Assembly: GCA_020344375.1 (NCBI GenBank)
Contig: CP070823.1
Span: 1,363,569 to 1,405,920 of the forward strand
DNA length: 42,352 nt
Direction of reading: 5' to 3'
DNA from: Gemmatimonadota bacterium
GTDB lineage: Bacteria > Gemmatimonadota > Gemmatimonadetes > Palauibacterales > KS3-K002
Made by a program: the position numbers and the translations under genes. Shown here one piece after another: positions 7,956 through 16,938 of the stretch; the stretch's first letter is position 1, and the number at the start of each line of letters is the position of its first letter. The notes under the pieces were generated by a model. That model had not been told where the DNA came from. It searched no databases and was given only the letters and a program-made list of their open reading frames with translations.

Positions 7956-9326
7956 ATGAAGGTCGACGTGATCGTGATCGGTAGCGGTCAGGCGGGTGTC
8001 CCGCTGGCGGCTCGCCTCGCCGGGTCGGGAAGAGACGTGATCATCGTCGAGGCTAACCACCTGGGTGGGTCCTGTGTGAACGTCGGCTGCACGCCCACGA
8101 AGACGATGGTGGCGAGCGCCCGGGCGGCGCATGTGGCGCGGGGAGCGGCCCGACTCGGTGTGCGGACTGGCGAAGTGAAGGTTGACCTTGCCGCCGTCGT
8201 CGATCGCAAGGACGCGATCGTGCAGCAGTTTCGCAATGGTGTACGTCGGCGTCTGGAGCGCGCCGGCGAGCGACTCAAGCTGATCGAGGGCCGGGCACGG
8301 TTCGTGGGTGAGCGCGAGATCGAGGTCAACGGCGAGCGCCATGCGGCCGAGACGGTAATCGTGAACGTGGGAGCGCGCCCGAGAAGACCGCCGGTCAGAG
8401 GCCTCGACCGGGTCGATTGGCTCAGTAGTTCCAGTATAATGGAACTGCGCCAGCGTCCCGATCACCTGGTGATCATGGGTGGCGGCTACATCGCCTGTGA
8501 GTTCGGCCAGATGTTCCGCCGCTTCGGCTCGCAGGTGACGATCATGCAGAAAGGTGAGCACCTGCTGGCGCGGGAGGACACAGAGATCTCCCAGGCCATT
8601 GAGGAAGCGTTTCGCTCCGAGGGGATCGAGGTGGTTCTGAACGCTGAGGTCGTGGAGGTCGAGAGGCGCGGCGGAGAGGTGGCCGTGCGTTGCGCCGGCG
8701 GCCAGGAGACCCAGGGCTCCCACCTCCTGGTTGCTGTGGGGCGCATCCCCAACACGGACGAGCTGGGCTGCGCGACCGCCGGGATCGAGCTCGACGATCA
8801 GGGCTTCATCAAGGTGGACGACAGCTACCGCAGCAGCGCGGCGGGCGTCTACGCGGTCGGCGACTGCAACGGCGGACCACAGTTCACGCACACGTCCTGG
8901 GACGACCATCGCATCCTTTACGACATCCTGATGGGCCGCCGCGAGGGCGGCCGTGACGGTCGCATCGTACCGAGCACGGTGTTCACGGATCCGCAGGCAG
9001 CGCGTGCTGGGCTATCGGAGCGTGAGGCGAAGGCTCTGGGCATCGAGTGTGAGGTGGCGACGATGCCTTTCGGATACATCGCAAGGGCGATTGAGATGGA
9101 TGAGACGGTGGGGGTCATGAAAGTGCTGATCGATCCGAAGACGGAAAGGATCCTCGGCGCCGCCCTTGTCGGCCATGAGGCAGGCGAGCTACTCCATTCG
9201 TTCCTCATGCTGATGCAGGCGGGCGTGTCGGCCCGCGCCATGGTGGACGCACAGATGGTGCACCCGGCGCTGGCCGAGGGTCTACAGGCCCTGGTGATGA
9301 AGCTCGAGCGGTTCGCGCTCAGGTAG
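7956..9326 (+). CDS. Mercuric-reductase-like FAD/NAD(P)-dependent disulfide oxidoreductase
   Basis: A 456-residue class I pyridine-nucleotide disulfide oxidoreductase. It has an N-terminal FAD motif (VIGSGQAGVPLA, residues 7-18), the redox-active C40-VNVG-C45 in a GGSCVNVGCTPTK context, a second dinucleotide site (MGGGYIACEFGQMF), the FAD-binding YAVGDCNGG, and a C-terminal dimer domain with H436/E441 in HPALAE. The pattern is closest to MerA-like reductases. It lacks an N-terminal heavy-metal-binding domain and the C-terminal Cys pair that MerA needs for Hg(II), and no merR/merT is nearby. Detoxification of mercury is therefore doubtful. It is probably a general dithiol/NAD(P)H oxidoreductase. 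Start: ATG at 7956 after GGAGG. Confidence 0.85.
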   Translation: MKVDVIVIGSGQAGVPLAARLAGSGRDVIIVEANHLGGSCVNVGCTPTKTMVASARAAHVARGAARLGVRTGEVKVDLAAVVDRKDAIVQQFRNGVRRRLERAGERLKLIEGRARFVGEREIEVNGERHAAETVIVNVGARPRRPPVRGLDRVDWLSSSSIMELRQRPDHLVIMGGGYIACEFGQMFRRFGSQVTIMQKGEHLLAREDTEISQAIEEAFRSEGIEVVLNAEVVEVERRGGEVAVRCAGGQETQGSHLLVAVGRIPNTDELGCATAGIELDDQGFIKVDDSYRSSAAGVYAVGDCNGGPQFTHTSWDDHRILYDILMGRREGGRDGRIVPSTVFTDPQAARAGLSEREAKALGIECEVATMPFGYIARAIEMDETVGVMKVLIDPKTERILGAALVGHEAGELLHSFLMLMQAGVSARAMVDAQMVHPALAEGLQALVMKLERFALR

Positions 9327-9379
9327 GGCGGCGCCTGGAGGGGCTCAGCTTAAGCAACACGAGGTTGGAGGGAAGGTGG

Positions 9380-9399
9380 CGCCGGTGTGTTGGCCGGCG
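9380..9399. terminator. Hairpin between convergent genes (flavoprotein/S9 peptidase)
   Basis: A 6-base perfect stem (CGCCGG/CCGGCG) with an 8-base loop lies 54 bases after the flavoprotein stop and beyond the S9 peptidase stop on the other strand. Neither side has a T run, so it is only a candidate bidirectional stop structure. Confidence 0.35.
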
Positions 9400-9401
9400 G
9401 T

Positions 9402-9473
9402 TCAGATCTTCCGCTCCAGCCACTCCAGGACCTTAACGATCAAGCGAAGAATCGGTCTCAACAGCCTCAGCAT
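9402..9473 (-). CDS. Possible 23-residue small protein, cationic amphipathic helix
   Basis: Downstream of the S9 peptidase on the same strand, an ATG at 9473 is preceded by GGGGG about 10 bases upstream and opens a 23-codon frame, MLRLLRPILRLIVKVLEWLE then RKI. It is strongly helical, hydrophobic and basic, like a membrane-surface peptide. An in-frame ATG at 9497 would lengthen it to 31 residues. I recognise no family. Supporting evidence is limited to ribosome site, composition and position, so it may be chance. Confidence 0.3.
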   Translation of the reverse strand: MLRLLRPILRLIVKVLEWLERKI

Positions 9474-9541
9474 AGTAGTCGTCCCCCTTGCTCCCATCTC
9501 CTACGTAAAGGGAAAGGATTCGGTTTCGCTAGGGCCTCGCC

Positions 9542-11611
9542 TCAGTCGCGTGCTCCCTCCTCGCCCAGAATGTAGTGGTCGAGCCAACGGATCTCAGCCT
9601 GCACCTTGGTCAGCTTGTGGACAGGCTGCACGAAGCCGTGATCCTCGCCGGGGAAGATCAGCAGCTCCGCGGGCACGCCGAGCCGGACCAGCGCCCGGTA
9701 GAGCTCGTAACCCTGGGTCGTGGGCACCCGGCGATCGGCGCCGCCGATGACGATCAAAGTCGGCGTGATAATGTTGCCGGCACCGCTGATCGCTGACTCC
9801 TCCCAGTAGTTCTGCAGGTTCTCCCAGGGCGCCAGCCCTAGGTTGCGGACATCATTCTGGATGAAGTTGTCGGCGGTACCGAAGTAGGAGATGTCGTTCC
9901 AGAGGCCGGCTCCGGAGGCAGCGGCACGGAAGCGATCGGTCTTGGTGATCAGGCAGTTGGTCATCAGGCCGCCGTAGCTGTAGCCCATGACGCCCATGCG
10001 GTCGGGGTCGGCCCAGCCCTGCTGGACGAGGTAGTCGACGCCGGTGAGGACGTCAATGGCGGGGCGTGAGCAGGAATAGCCCTCGATGGCGTGGAGGAAG
10101 GCGTCGCCGCGGCCGGTGCCGCCACGGTAGTTGGGCTCGAGGACCAGGTAGCCGCGGGAGGCCAGCAGCGCCGGATAGTAGGCGAAGCCGAACGGTCCCA
10201 GGTTCTCGGTCCTGACCGACCAGGGGCCGCCGTGGATGTCCACGATCAGCGGCAGGTTTGCGTCACCGCGTTGGCCCGGCGGCCAGTAGAGCACGCCTTC
10301 GATCTCGTCACCCTCACCGTTCGGCCAGCGGGTCGCCTCGATCTCGGGCCTCGGCAGCGAGTTGAACTCGGTATTGAAGTCTGTGACGCGACGGGCGTTC
10401 CTCAGGTCGCTCACGCCGCTCGCCACGTAGACCTCTGGAGCGGACTGGTCGGTCACGAGCGCGAAGGCGATCACCTTGCCGTCGGGGGAAACCGACAGGT
10501 TGGAGACGGCGCCGCGGAAATCCGTCAGCGGCTCGACACGCCCCGCGTCAGGATCGACCCGGTAGATGTTCGTGCGGGTGGAGACCACCGCGCTGGTCAG
10601 CAGCGAGCCGTCGGGCAATTGCGTGAAGGGTCCGTCAGCGTAAGGTGGACCCAGCTCGCCTGGGAAGCCCGGGGCCACGTTCTCGACGCGCCCGTCCATG
10701 GCGATGCGGAAGATCCGCCCCTGGGTCCAACGTCCCCGCGTGGCGTCCACGTAGCCGAGCCCGGTCGCGTACAGGCCCTCGCCTCTGCGGCGCCACTGGA
10801 TGAGGTTCTCCTGCACGAAGTTGTGGGTGAGCTGGCGAACGTCGCTCTCACCGTTGGCGCGAACGAGATACAGCTCGTTCTCAGCGAAGTCGTTGTAGAA
10901 TCGCTGCGGTTTCGAAAGTGCGTCCGAGACCAGGGCGATCCAGCTGCCGTCCGGTGAGGTCCGCAGAGTCGCGACGGGAAAGTCGACGGTGGCGATCCGC
11001 TGGGCAGGTTCAGCCGCCAGGGCGACCCTCACACGCTCGACTGTCGAACGCTCCCGCCGCTCAGCGAAGCGCATCACGTCACCGTAGAACGTTTCATGGG
11101 CGTGTTTCTCCTCCGGCGTCTGTGGGAGGGATGCCGCGAAGATGATCTCTGTGCCGCCTGGCGCCCAGTCATAGGTCGAGATCCCGTCGCTGAAGCGTTC
11201 TGGGTCGGCGAGCCGCCAGGGCTCGCCGCCCCGCATGTCGAGAACGTAGAGCTGTCTAGTGTCCCCCTCCTGTTTGCTGGAGAGGAACGCGAGATAGCGG
11301 CTGTCAGGTGACCAGCGGAGCTGCGAGTAGGAGCGCGCCGAGGCGGCGAGCCGCACCCTCTCGGTCACGCGCACGCGCCGATCCAGGTCGATCCGCCAGA
11401 TCGCCGATTCGCGCCGGTTGCGCTCGAAGTTGTCGGCCTGGCTAACGAGCGCCACGTATCGGCCGTCGGGCGATACCGTGACCTGGCTGAAGGCGGTGAC
11501 GCTGAGGAAGTCCTTGATGGAGTAGCCCGGCTCTTCTTGTGCTTGCGCGCTCGCTGCGGTCATGCTGGCGGCGAACAGCGCGAGGGATACGATGGCTACG
11601 GCGCTACGCAT
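9542..11611 (-). CDS. S9 family peptidase (prolyl oligopeptidase/acylaminoacyl-peptidase type), exported
   Basis: A 689-residue serine peptidase with an N-terminal beta-propeller (about residues 40-380: repeated SPDGRYVALVS, SPDSRYLAFLS, SPDGSWIALVS) and a C-terminal alpha/beta hydrolase. The nucleophile is S545 in GYSYGG, with D626 in GGADRRV and H658 in GEDHGF. I chose the ATG at 11611, because it begins a clean signal peptide (MRSAVAIVSLALFAASMTA, cleaved near ASAQAQ). An upstream in-frame ATG at 11656 would add 15 polar residues ahead of it. It should trim oligopeptides in the periplasm. The gene appears monocistronic, divergent from the PLP enzyme gene. Confidence 0.92.
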   Translation of the reverse strand: MRSAVAIVSLALFAASMTAASAQAQEEPGYSIKDFLSVTAFSQVTVSPDGRYVALVSQADNFERNRRESAIWRIDLDRRVRVTERVRLAASARSYSQLRWSPDSRYLAFLSSKQEGDTRQLYVLDMRGGEPWRLADPERFSDGISTYDWAPGGTEIIFAASLPQTPEEKHAHETFYGDVMRFAERRERSTVERVRVALAAEPAQRIATVDFPVATLRTSPDGSWIALVSDALSKPQRFYNDFAENELYLVRANGESDVRQLTHNFVQENLIQWRRRGEGLYATGLGYVDATRGRWTQGRIFRIAMDGRVENVAPGFPGELGPPYADGPFTQLPDGSLLTSAVVSTRTNIYRVDPDAGRVEPLTDFRGAVSNLSVSPDGKVIAFALVTDQSAPEVYVASGVSDLRNARRVTDFNTEFNSLPRPEIEATRWPNGEGDEIEGVLYWPPGQRGDANLPLIVDIHGGPWSVRTENLGPFGFAYYPALLASRGYLVLEPNYRGGTGRGDAFLHAIEGYSCSRPAIDVLTGVDYLVQQGWADPDRMGVMGYSYGGLMTNCLITKTDRFRAAASGAGLWNDISYFGTADNFIQNDVRNLGLAPWENLQNYWEESAISGAGNIITPTLIVIGGADRRVPTTQGYELYRALVRLGVPAELLIFPGEDHGFVQPVHKLTKVQAEIRWLDHYILGEEGARD

Positions 11612-11715
11612 CGGCGGCCTCCTCTCGTGTGGACGACTGTGGGCGTGGGGTGACAAGAACGTAGTTGTTCGCGGCGAGACTTGCGATAGGCACAGGAGCC
11701 GGGTAATAGGGGCGT

Positions 11716-12648
11716 ATGGCCTTGGTTGAGGATAGTGTGCTGGGCCTGATTGGCAGCACGCCGCTGGTCAGGCTCGATCGCATCCATGCTGGAGCGGGCG
11801 GCGTGTTTGCCAAGGCGGAGTTCGTGCAGCCGGGCGGTAGCGTCAAGGACCGCGCAGCGCTCTGGATTATCCGCGATGCCCACGCCAGCGGACGGCTCGT
11901 GTCAGGGCGATCCGTAGTCGAGATGACGAGCGGCAACATGGGAGCGGGTCTGGCGGTGGTCTGCAACGTGTTGGGACACCCGCTCATCGCCACCATGTCG
12001 GAGGGTAACAGCCCGGCGCGGGCGCGTATGCTGGAGGCGCTGGGCGCGGAGGTCGTGCTCGTCCCACAGGTGGAGGGCACGCCTGGCCGGGTGACAGGCG
12101 CTGACATCCGGGCGGCGACGGAGCGTGCGATCGAGATCGCGCAGGAGAGAGGCGCCTTCTATGTCGACCAGTTCAACAATCCCTCATGCGTGCGTGCCCA
12201 CGAGGAGAGCACCGCCCCCGAGATCTGGGACGCGCTCGGCGGTGAGCTCGATGCGTTCGTGGCGGCAGTGGGCACGGGCGGGACGTTCGTCGGCGTGAGC
12301 CGGTTCCTGAAGGGGAAGAGGCCGGACATATGGTGTGTCGCCGCCGAGCCTGAAGGGGCGGAGGTGCTAGCGGGAAAGGAGCTGAGGAGGCCGGAGCACT
12401 TGCTCCAGGGCACGGGTTACGGGTTCGTGCCTCCTCAGTGGGACGCGAGCCTGGCCGACGACTTCATCGCGGTCTCAGATGAGGAGGCTATGAGTTTTCG
12501 CCGGCTGCTCGCGAAGAAGGAGGGTCTGCACGTGGGCTACTCGGCGGCCGCCAACGTGTGTGCCGCGGTGAAGTTGATCGAGAGCGGCCGCCTGGGCCAC
12601 AGTCCGAGGGTGGCGACCATCCTGTGTGACAGCGGCCTGAAGTATTAG
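11716..12648 (+). CDS. cysK: Cysteine synthase family PLP-dependent enzyme
   Basis: A 310-residue fold-type II PLP enzyme. The Schiff-base lysine is K44 in GGSVKDRA, and the glycine-rich phosphate loop is GTGGTFVG near residue 190. The substrate loop TSGN (71-74) is followed by Met75, where O-acetylserine sulfhydrylases normally have Thr (TSGNTG). The C-terminal serine that contacts the pyridine nitrogen is present in CDSGLKY. The likely reaction is beta-replacement on an activated serine to make cysteine or a related product. The Thr-to-Met change in the carboxylate-binding loop suggests a different substrate or a diverged role. Start: ATG at 11716, with only a weak ribosome site. Divergent from the S9 peptidase, convergent with rpsU. 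Confidence 0.82.
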   Translation: MALVEDSVLGLIGSTPLVRLDRIHAGAGGVFAKAEFVQPGGSVKDRAALWIIRDAHASGRLVSGRSVVEMTSGNMGAGLAVVCNVLGHPLIATMSEGNSPARARMLEALGAEVVLVPQVEGTPGRVTGADIRAATERAIEIAQERGAFYVDQFNNPSCVRAHEESTAPEIWDALGGELDAFVAAVGTGGTFVGVSRFLKGKRPDIWCVAAEPEGAEVLAGKELRRPEHLLQGTGYGFVPPQWDASLADDFIAVSDEEAMSFRRLLAKKEGLHVGYSAAANVCAAVKLIESGRLGHSPRVATILCDSGLKY

Positions 12649-12667
12649 GCGCGCAGAGTGACGCGCC
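12648..12667. terminator. Hairpin between convergent cysK-like and rpsU genes
   Basis: A 6-base G+C stem (GGCGCG/CGCGCC) with an 8-base loop begins at the last base of the PLP-enzyme stop codon, in the 53-base gap before the rpsU stop. There is no T tract. A bidirectional terminator is plausible from position, not certain. Confidence 0.4.
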
Positions 12668-12701
12668 GGCCGAGTCGTCTCGTTTCACCGTCGGCAGGGG
12701 T

Positions 12702-12899
12702 TCAGTCGCGGCTCGACCGCTGGGTGCGCCGGCGGCGACGCTCAGCGGCTTTGACTTTCCGCCTCCGGGTCTCGCTCGGCTTCTCATAGTACCGCCTCCG
12801 CCGCATCTCGCGATACAGCCCGGCACGGATCATCTTGCGACGCAGCTTCTTGAGCGCCCGCTCGACACTATCGTTCTCCGAGAGGACGACACTGACCAT
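12702..12899 (-). CDS. rpsU: 30S ribosomal protein S21
   Basis: A 65-residue, very basic protein. Its start (MVSVVLSENDSVERALKKLR), the central RRKMIRAGL and the RRRYYEKPSE helix are diagnostic for bacterial S21. S21 sits on the small-subunit platform near the anti-Shine-Dalgarno region and aids initiation. I place the start at the ATG at 12899, because a full AGGAGGTGA complement to 16S rRNA lies 8 bases upstream. The GTG at 12911 falls inside that ribosome site. The basic C-terminal tail (RRRKVKAAERRRRR) is normal for the family. Confidence 0.95.
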   Translation of the reverse strand: MVSVVLSENDSVERALKKLRRKMIRAGLYREMRRRRYYEKPSETRRRKVKAAERRRRRTQRSSRD

Positions 12900-12907
12900 G
12901 TAGTGGC

Positions 12908-12916
12908 TCACCTCCT
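12908..12916 (-). promoter_or_regulatory. Perfect ribosome binding site of rpsU
   Basis: AGGAGGTGA on the minus strand matches all nine bases of the anti-Shine-Dalgarno end of 16S rRNA, 8 bases before the ATG at 12899. It fixes the S21 start. Confidence 0.7.
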
Positions 12917-13107
12917 CTGCCTGGCGTCGTCAGGTCCCTCCTTTCCAGTGAAAACGGGGCTCCGGCTGAAAGCGAGTCTCCCGGCAACCCCGCGTAAGCA
13001 ACTGGCTCCTCCTCGGCTCCTGGTGGAGCTCGAAGGGCTGAACTATTTGTCAATAAATAACTTATCCGGGTCGGCGGCCAATGTCCAGCCCAGCGCGCCG
13101 AGCCCCG

Positions 13108-13686
13108 TCACTGTGGACGGAACAGCTCCGTGCGCGCCCGGTACTTGCGGGTGGAGAGCCCGATCAGGCGGATGAACAACCGCTTGAGCCCGCGACCGAC
13201 GGCGCCGCCGAAGTCACTCTCCTCGGAAACCTCGCCGCGCAACCAGTGCTCGAGCTCGTCGAGGTCTCCCAGCGACAGGATCTCGACTTCGAGGCGTGCC
13301 TCATAGTAGTAGGTGCCGGTGCGGGGATTGGGCCCGGCGATGGGTGAGACGTACCAGCGTTCGACGGCCTGGGCAGCCGCCTCGAAGGTGGCGAACCACT
13401 CATCGGCATCGGGGTCCCAGGAGCGGGTGAGGTTGTAGTCGCTGGAGAGCGGTTCTTGATAGAGGATCAGCGACCAGGCGGCGCGATCCACGAGCCCGTC
13501 GGTGAGGAAGCGGTCGCTCCAGAGCTCGAGCTGGAAGTGGAAGCGGAGCGGCAGACCTGAGAGGAGTGGGCGGATGAGCGCGGAGTCGGAGAGCAGGTCG
13601 ACCGGTCGGACAGCGGCGCGCCAGCCGTTCTCAGGTGTGCCGGGTGAGAGGGACAGATGTGGCTCCTGGGCCGCCGCCGGGAGCAC
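13108..13686 (-). CDS. DUF4390 family exported protein
   Basis: The frame gives 192 residues from a GTG at 13686. The body (FHFQLELWSDRFLTDGLVDR, ARLEVEILSLGDLDELEHWL) matches DUF4390, a family of unknown function that in many proteobacteria is encoded beside the NtrY/NtrX two-component genes. Here too it lies just downstream of a sensor kinase and NtrC-type regulator. The conserved linkage is from memory of family context. The GTG gives only a stub of signal sequence. The frame stays open upstream and reads ILIAATLAAVPAAVLPAAAQ, a better signal peptide, but without ATG, so a CTG near 13722 or another rare start overlapping the barrel gene is possible. Translational coupling to that gene is likely. 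Confidence 0.75.
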   Translation of the reverse strand: MLPAAAQEPHLSLSPGTPENGWRAAVRPVDLLSDSALIRPLLSGLPLRFHFQLELWSDRFLTDGLVDRAAWSLILYQEPLSSDYNLTRSWDPDADEWFATFEAAAQAVERWYVSPIAGPNPRTGTYYYEARLEVEILSLGDLDELEHWLRGEVSEESDFGGAVGRGLKRLFIRLIGLSTRKYRARTELFRPQ

Positions 13687-13718
13687 GGCGGCCGGGACCG
13701 CGGCGAGTGTGGCCGCGA

Positions 13719-15398
13719 TCAGAATCTGCCGGTGAGCCTGACGAAGAAGTTGAATCCTCCCGATCCTGTGAAAGGATAGGCGAGGTACACACCGAGGCCG
13801 CCGAAGTCGAGTCCGGCGCCCACGTCCGCTACCCAGTTGTTGCTGTGACCGAGATACTCGAAGAAGTCTTCATCCGTGTCCCAGGCGGCACCCGCGTCAT
13901 AGAAGAGGACGATCGTGGGCTCGAATTCGACGCTGAAGATGTCAGGGTCGAAGTCTGGGAACTGCTCGTGGTCCCAATGGAAGCGGAAGTCCAGACCGCT
14001 ACGGTACTCAGCCTGGAAGAGGAAGAAGCGCTGGCAGCCGTAGGCGGGCTGGTTCGCGAAGTCGGGGTCAGTACGGGCGCCGCAGTCGTCCCGTAGCTGA
14101 TCGTACGCGGGCAGGCTCCCCACACCGCCGATGACGTGCTGGCGCTGTGCCGGAAGGAGATCACTACCGATCCGGCCGCCGCCGACGGCTCGTAGAGCGA
14201 CCATCGAGTTGCGGCTGACGCGTGTGTAGCGTCTGAAGTCGAGGAAGAAATGGGTAAACTCGGCGTCGGCGCGGCTCAGCTGGCCGCCCACAGCCCGCTC
14301 GATGCGAGCCCGGTTGTACCAGCCCGCCCAGGGGTCATCCGGGTCGTTGCGGGTATCGAGTCCTATCGTCAGCGCGACACTCTGCAGGTCGCCCGCGTCG
14401 ATCGCCGCGTTTGGCTGATAGTCGTCGTCTGTGTTGAAGAAGACCGTCCAGACGTTCTGTGTCGTGACGCTGCGCTGCCTCTCGTCACGGTACTCGACGG
14501 AGCCGGAGAGGCTACGGAAACGCCAGCCGAGCTCTCCGTACCAGCCTTCGCGCTCGTAGTAGTCGCGGTAATCGCGGCGGAAGAGGAACAGCGACAGCGA
14601 GTTCTCGAGGTTGGTGAGCCGCCATCTCTCGATGGGGTCGATAATCGACTGCAAGCCGCCTTCTAGCCAGATGTCGCGATGGCCGCCGAGCCACTGCCGG
14701 GCCCGCACCTGGTAGCCGATGTCTTCCTCCCTGGGGTCGAAGCCGGCTTGTGTGCGGTAGATGAGCAGCGCCTCGATACGCAGTGGGTTGCGGCCGCCGG
14801 TGGTGATACGGGGTCCCATCGCAATGGGCAGCGCTTCGATCCGGTTGTACGCACGGGCCGAGACGTAGATCTCACTGTCGCCCATGGTCCAGCGCGGCAG
14901 TCGGAGGCGCCTGGGACCGCGCCACACGTGAGGTTCACGTTCCGAGCCCAGGTATTCGATCTCGCCGTCGGTCCAGCGGTAGCGGAAGACGGCCATGTAC
15001 GTGGTGACAACGCCGGCTACGTAGCCTTCGTCGAGGCCGCTGACCACGCCGCCAACGATGGTCAGGTCGCCCTCGATGCGGGAGCCGTCTAGAAGTCCGA
15101 CGTCGCCGTTCAGCACGATCACGTCGCCTTCGATGCGACCGGCCAGCTCGACCGGTCCACCGAGGATGGCGACATCACCGATGATGGTACGGTCGGCTGG
15201 TATGCGGGTCCGACCGGTGAAGCGGATGGTGCTGGGGCGGTTATAGAACTCGACCACCGTCCGGGCGACGCGTCTGGGCAGCTCCTGACGGGGTGCTTGC
15301 GCGCGCACGCCCACTCTGACCGTGTCCTGGGCCGCGAGGGCTCCCGGCCCGGCGAGGAGCAGGGTGGACGCGACTAGGATCCTGTGCACCGCTTTCAT
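13719..15398 (-). CDS. Outer-membrane beta-barrel with bactofilin-like N-terminal repeat
   Basis: A 559-residue protein with a signal peptide (MKAVHRILVASTLLLAGPGA, cut near LAAQ). Residues about 60-125 form short beta-solenoid-like repeats (IIGDVAILGGPVELAG, RIEGDVIVLNGDVGLLDG, RIEGDLTIVGG), reminiscent of bactofilin or polymer-forming domains. The rest is a transmembrane barrel ending in RLTGRF with a terminal Phe, the classic barrel-assembly signal. Omp85/surface-antigen-like strand patterns such as MVALRAVGGGRIG support this. The start at 15398 follows GGAGG; an upstream in-frame ATG at 15446 would spoil the signal peptide and sits in the promoter. A sigma-54-type promoter lies 44 bases upstream. 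The DUF4390 gene follows closely. Ligand or role unknown. Confidence 0.75.
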   Translation of the reverse strand: MKAVHRILVASTLLLAGPGALAAQDTVRVGVRAQAPRQELPRRVARTVVEFYNRPSTIRFTGRTRIPADRTIIGDVAILGGPVELAGRIEGDVIVLNGDVGLLDGSRIEGDLTIVGGVVSGLDEGYVAGVVTTYMAVFRYRWTDGEIEYLGSEREPHVWRGPRRLRLPRWTMGDSEIYVSARAYNRIEALPIAMGPRITTGGRNPLRIEALLIYRTQAGFDPREEDIGYQVRARQWLGGHRDIWLEGGLQSIIDPIERWRLTNLENSLSLFLFRRDYRDYYEREGWYGELGWRFRSLSGSVEYRDERQRSVTTQNVWTVFFNTDDDYQPNAAIDAGDLQSVALTIGLDTRNDPDDPWAGWYNRARIERAVGGQLSRADAEFTHFFLDFRRYTRVSRNSMVALRAVGGGRIGSDLLPAQRQHVIGGVGSLPAYDQLRDDCGARTDPDFANQPAYGCQRFFLFQAEYRSGLDFRFHWDHEQFPDFDPDIFSVEFEPTIVLFYDAGAAWDTDEDFFEYLGHSNNWVADVGAGLDFGGLGVYLAYPFTGSGGFNFFVRLTGRF

Positions 15399-15441
15399 GG
15401 GACTCCTCCGGATAAGCAAACTGCTACATACGCGCGTTTGG

Positions 15442-15457
15442 AGCAAACCCGGTGCCG
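15442..15457 (-). promoter_or_regulatory. Sigma-54-type (-24/-12) promoter upstream of the bactofilin-like barrel gene
   Basis: On the minus strand CGGCACCGGGTTTGCT matches the RpoN consensus TGGCAC-N5-TTGCW except for the first base. It has the required GG-N10-GC spacing exactly. Transcription would start near 15431, giving a leader of about 33 bases before the ATG at 15398. The gene immediately upstream (15562-16932) encodes a sigma-54-dependent activator, which strengthens the call. Confidence 0.7.
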
Positions 15458-15561
15458 GTACCGCTGCCTCGGGAGGCCAGTCGCTACGCGCCTGGTGGGG
15501 TAACGGCGGTTGGGGGTCGTGTCATTTGGAAACGTCCGGCGTGCTCGAGACGCACAGGCCG

Positions 15562-16932
<1,371 letters not shown>

Positions 16933-16938
16933 CGTGCG

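Noticed and set aside
7880-7960. Possible tRNA gene on the minus strand
   Set aside because: Only a T-arm-like piece is present; no complementary acceptor strand, D-arm or anticodon arm lies within 90 bases.
7737-8909. Long minus-strand open frame opposite the flavoprotein gene
   Set aside because: The plus strand encodes a complete oxidoreductase with all motifs; the antisense frame has no recognisable domain and reflects G+C-rich codon bias.
13048-13053. TTGACA on the minus strand upstream of rpsU
   Set aside because: No acceptable -10 hexamer occurs at 16-18 bases spacing, so it is not called as a promoter although the surrounding patch is AT-rich.
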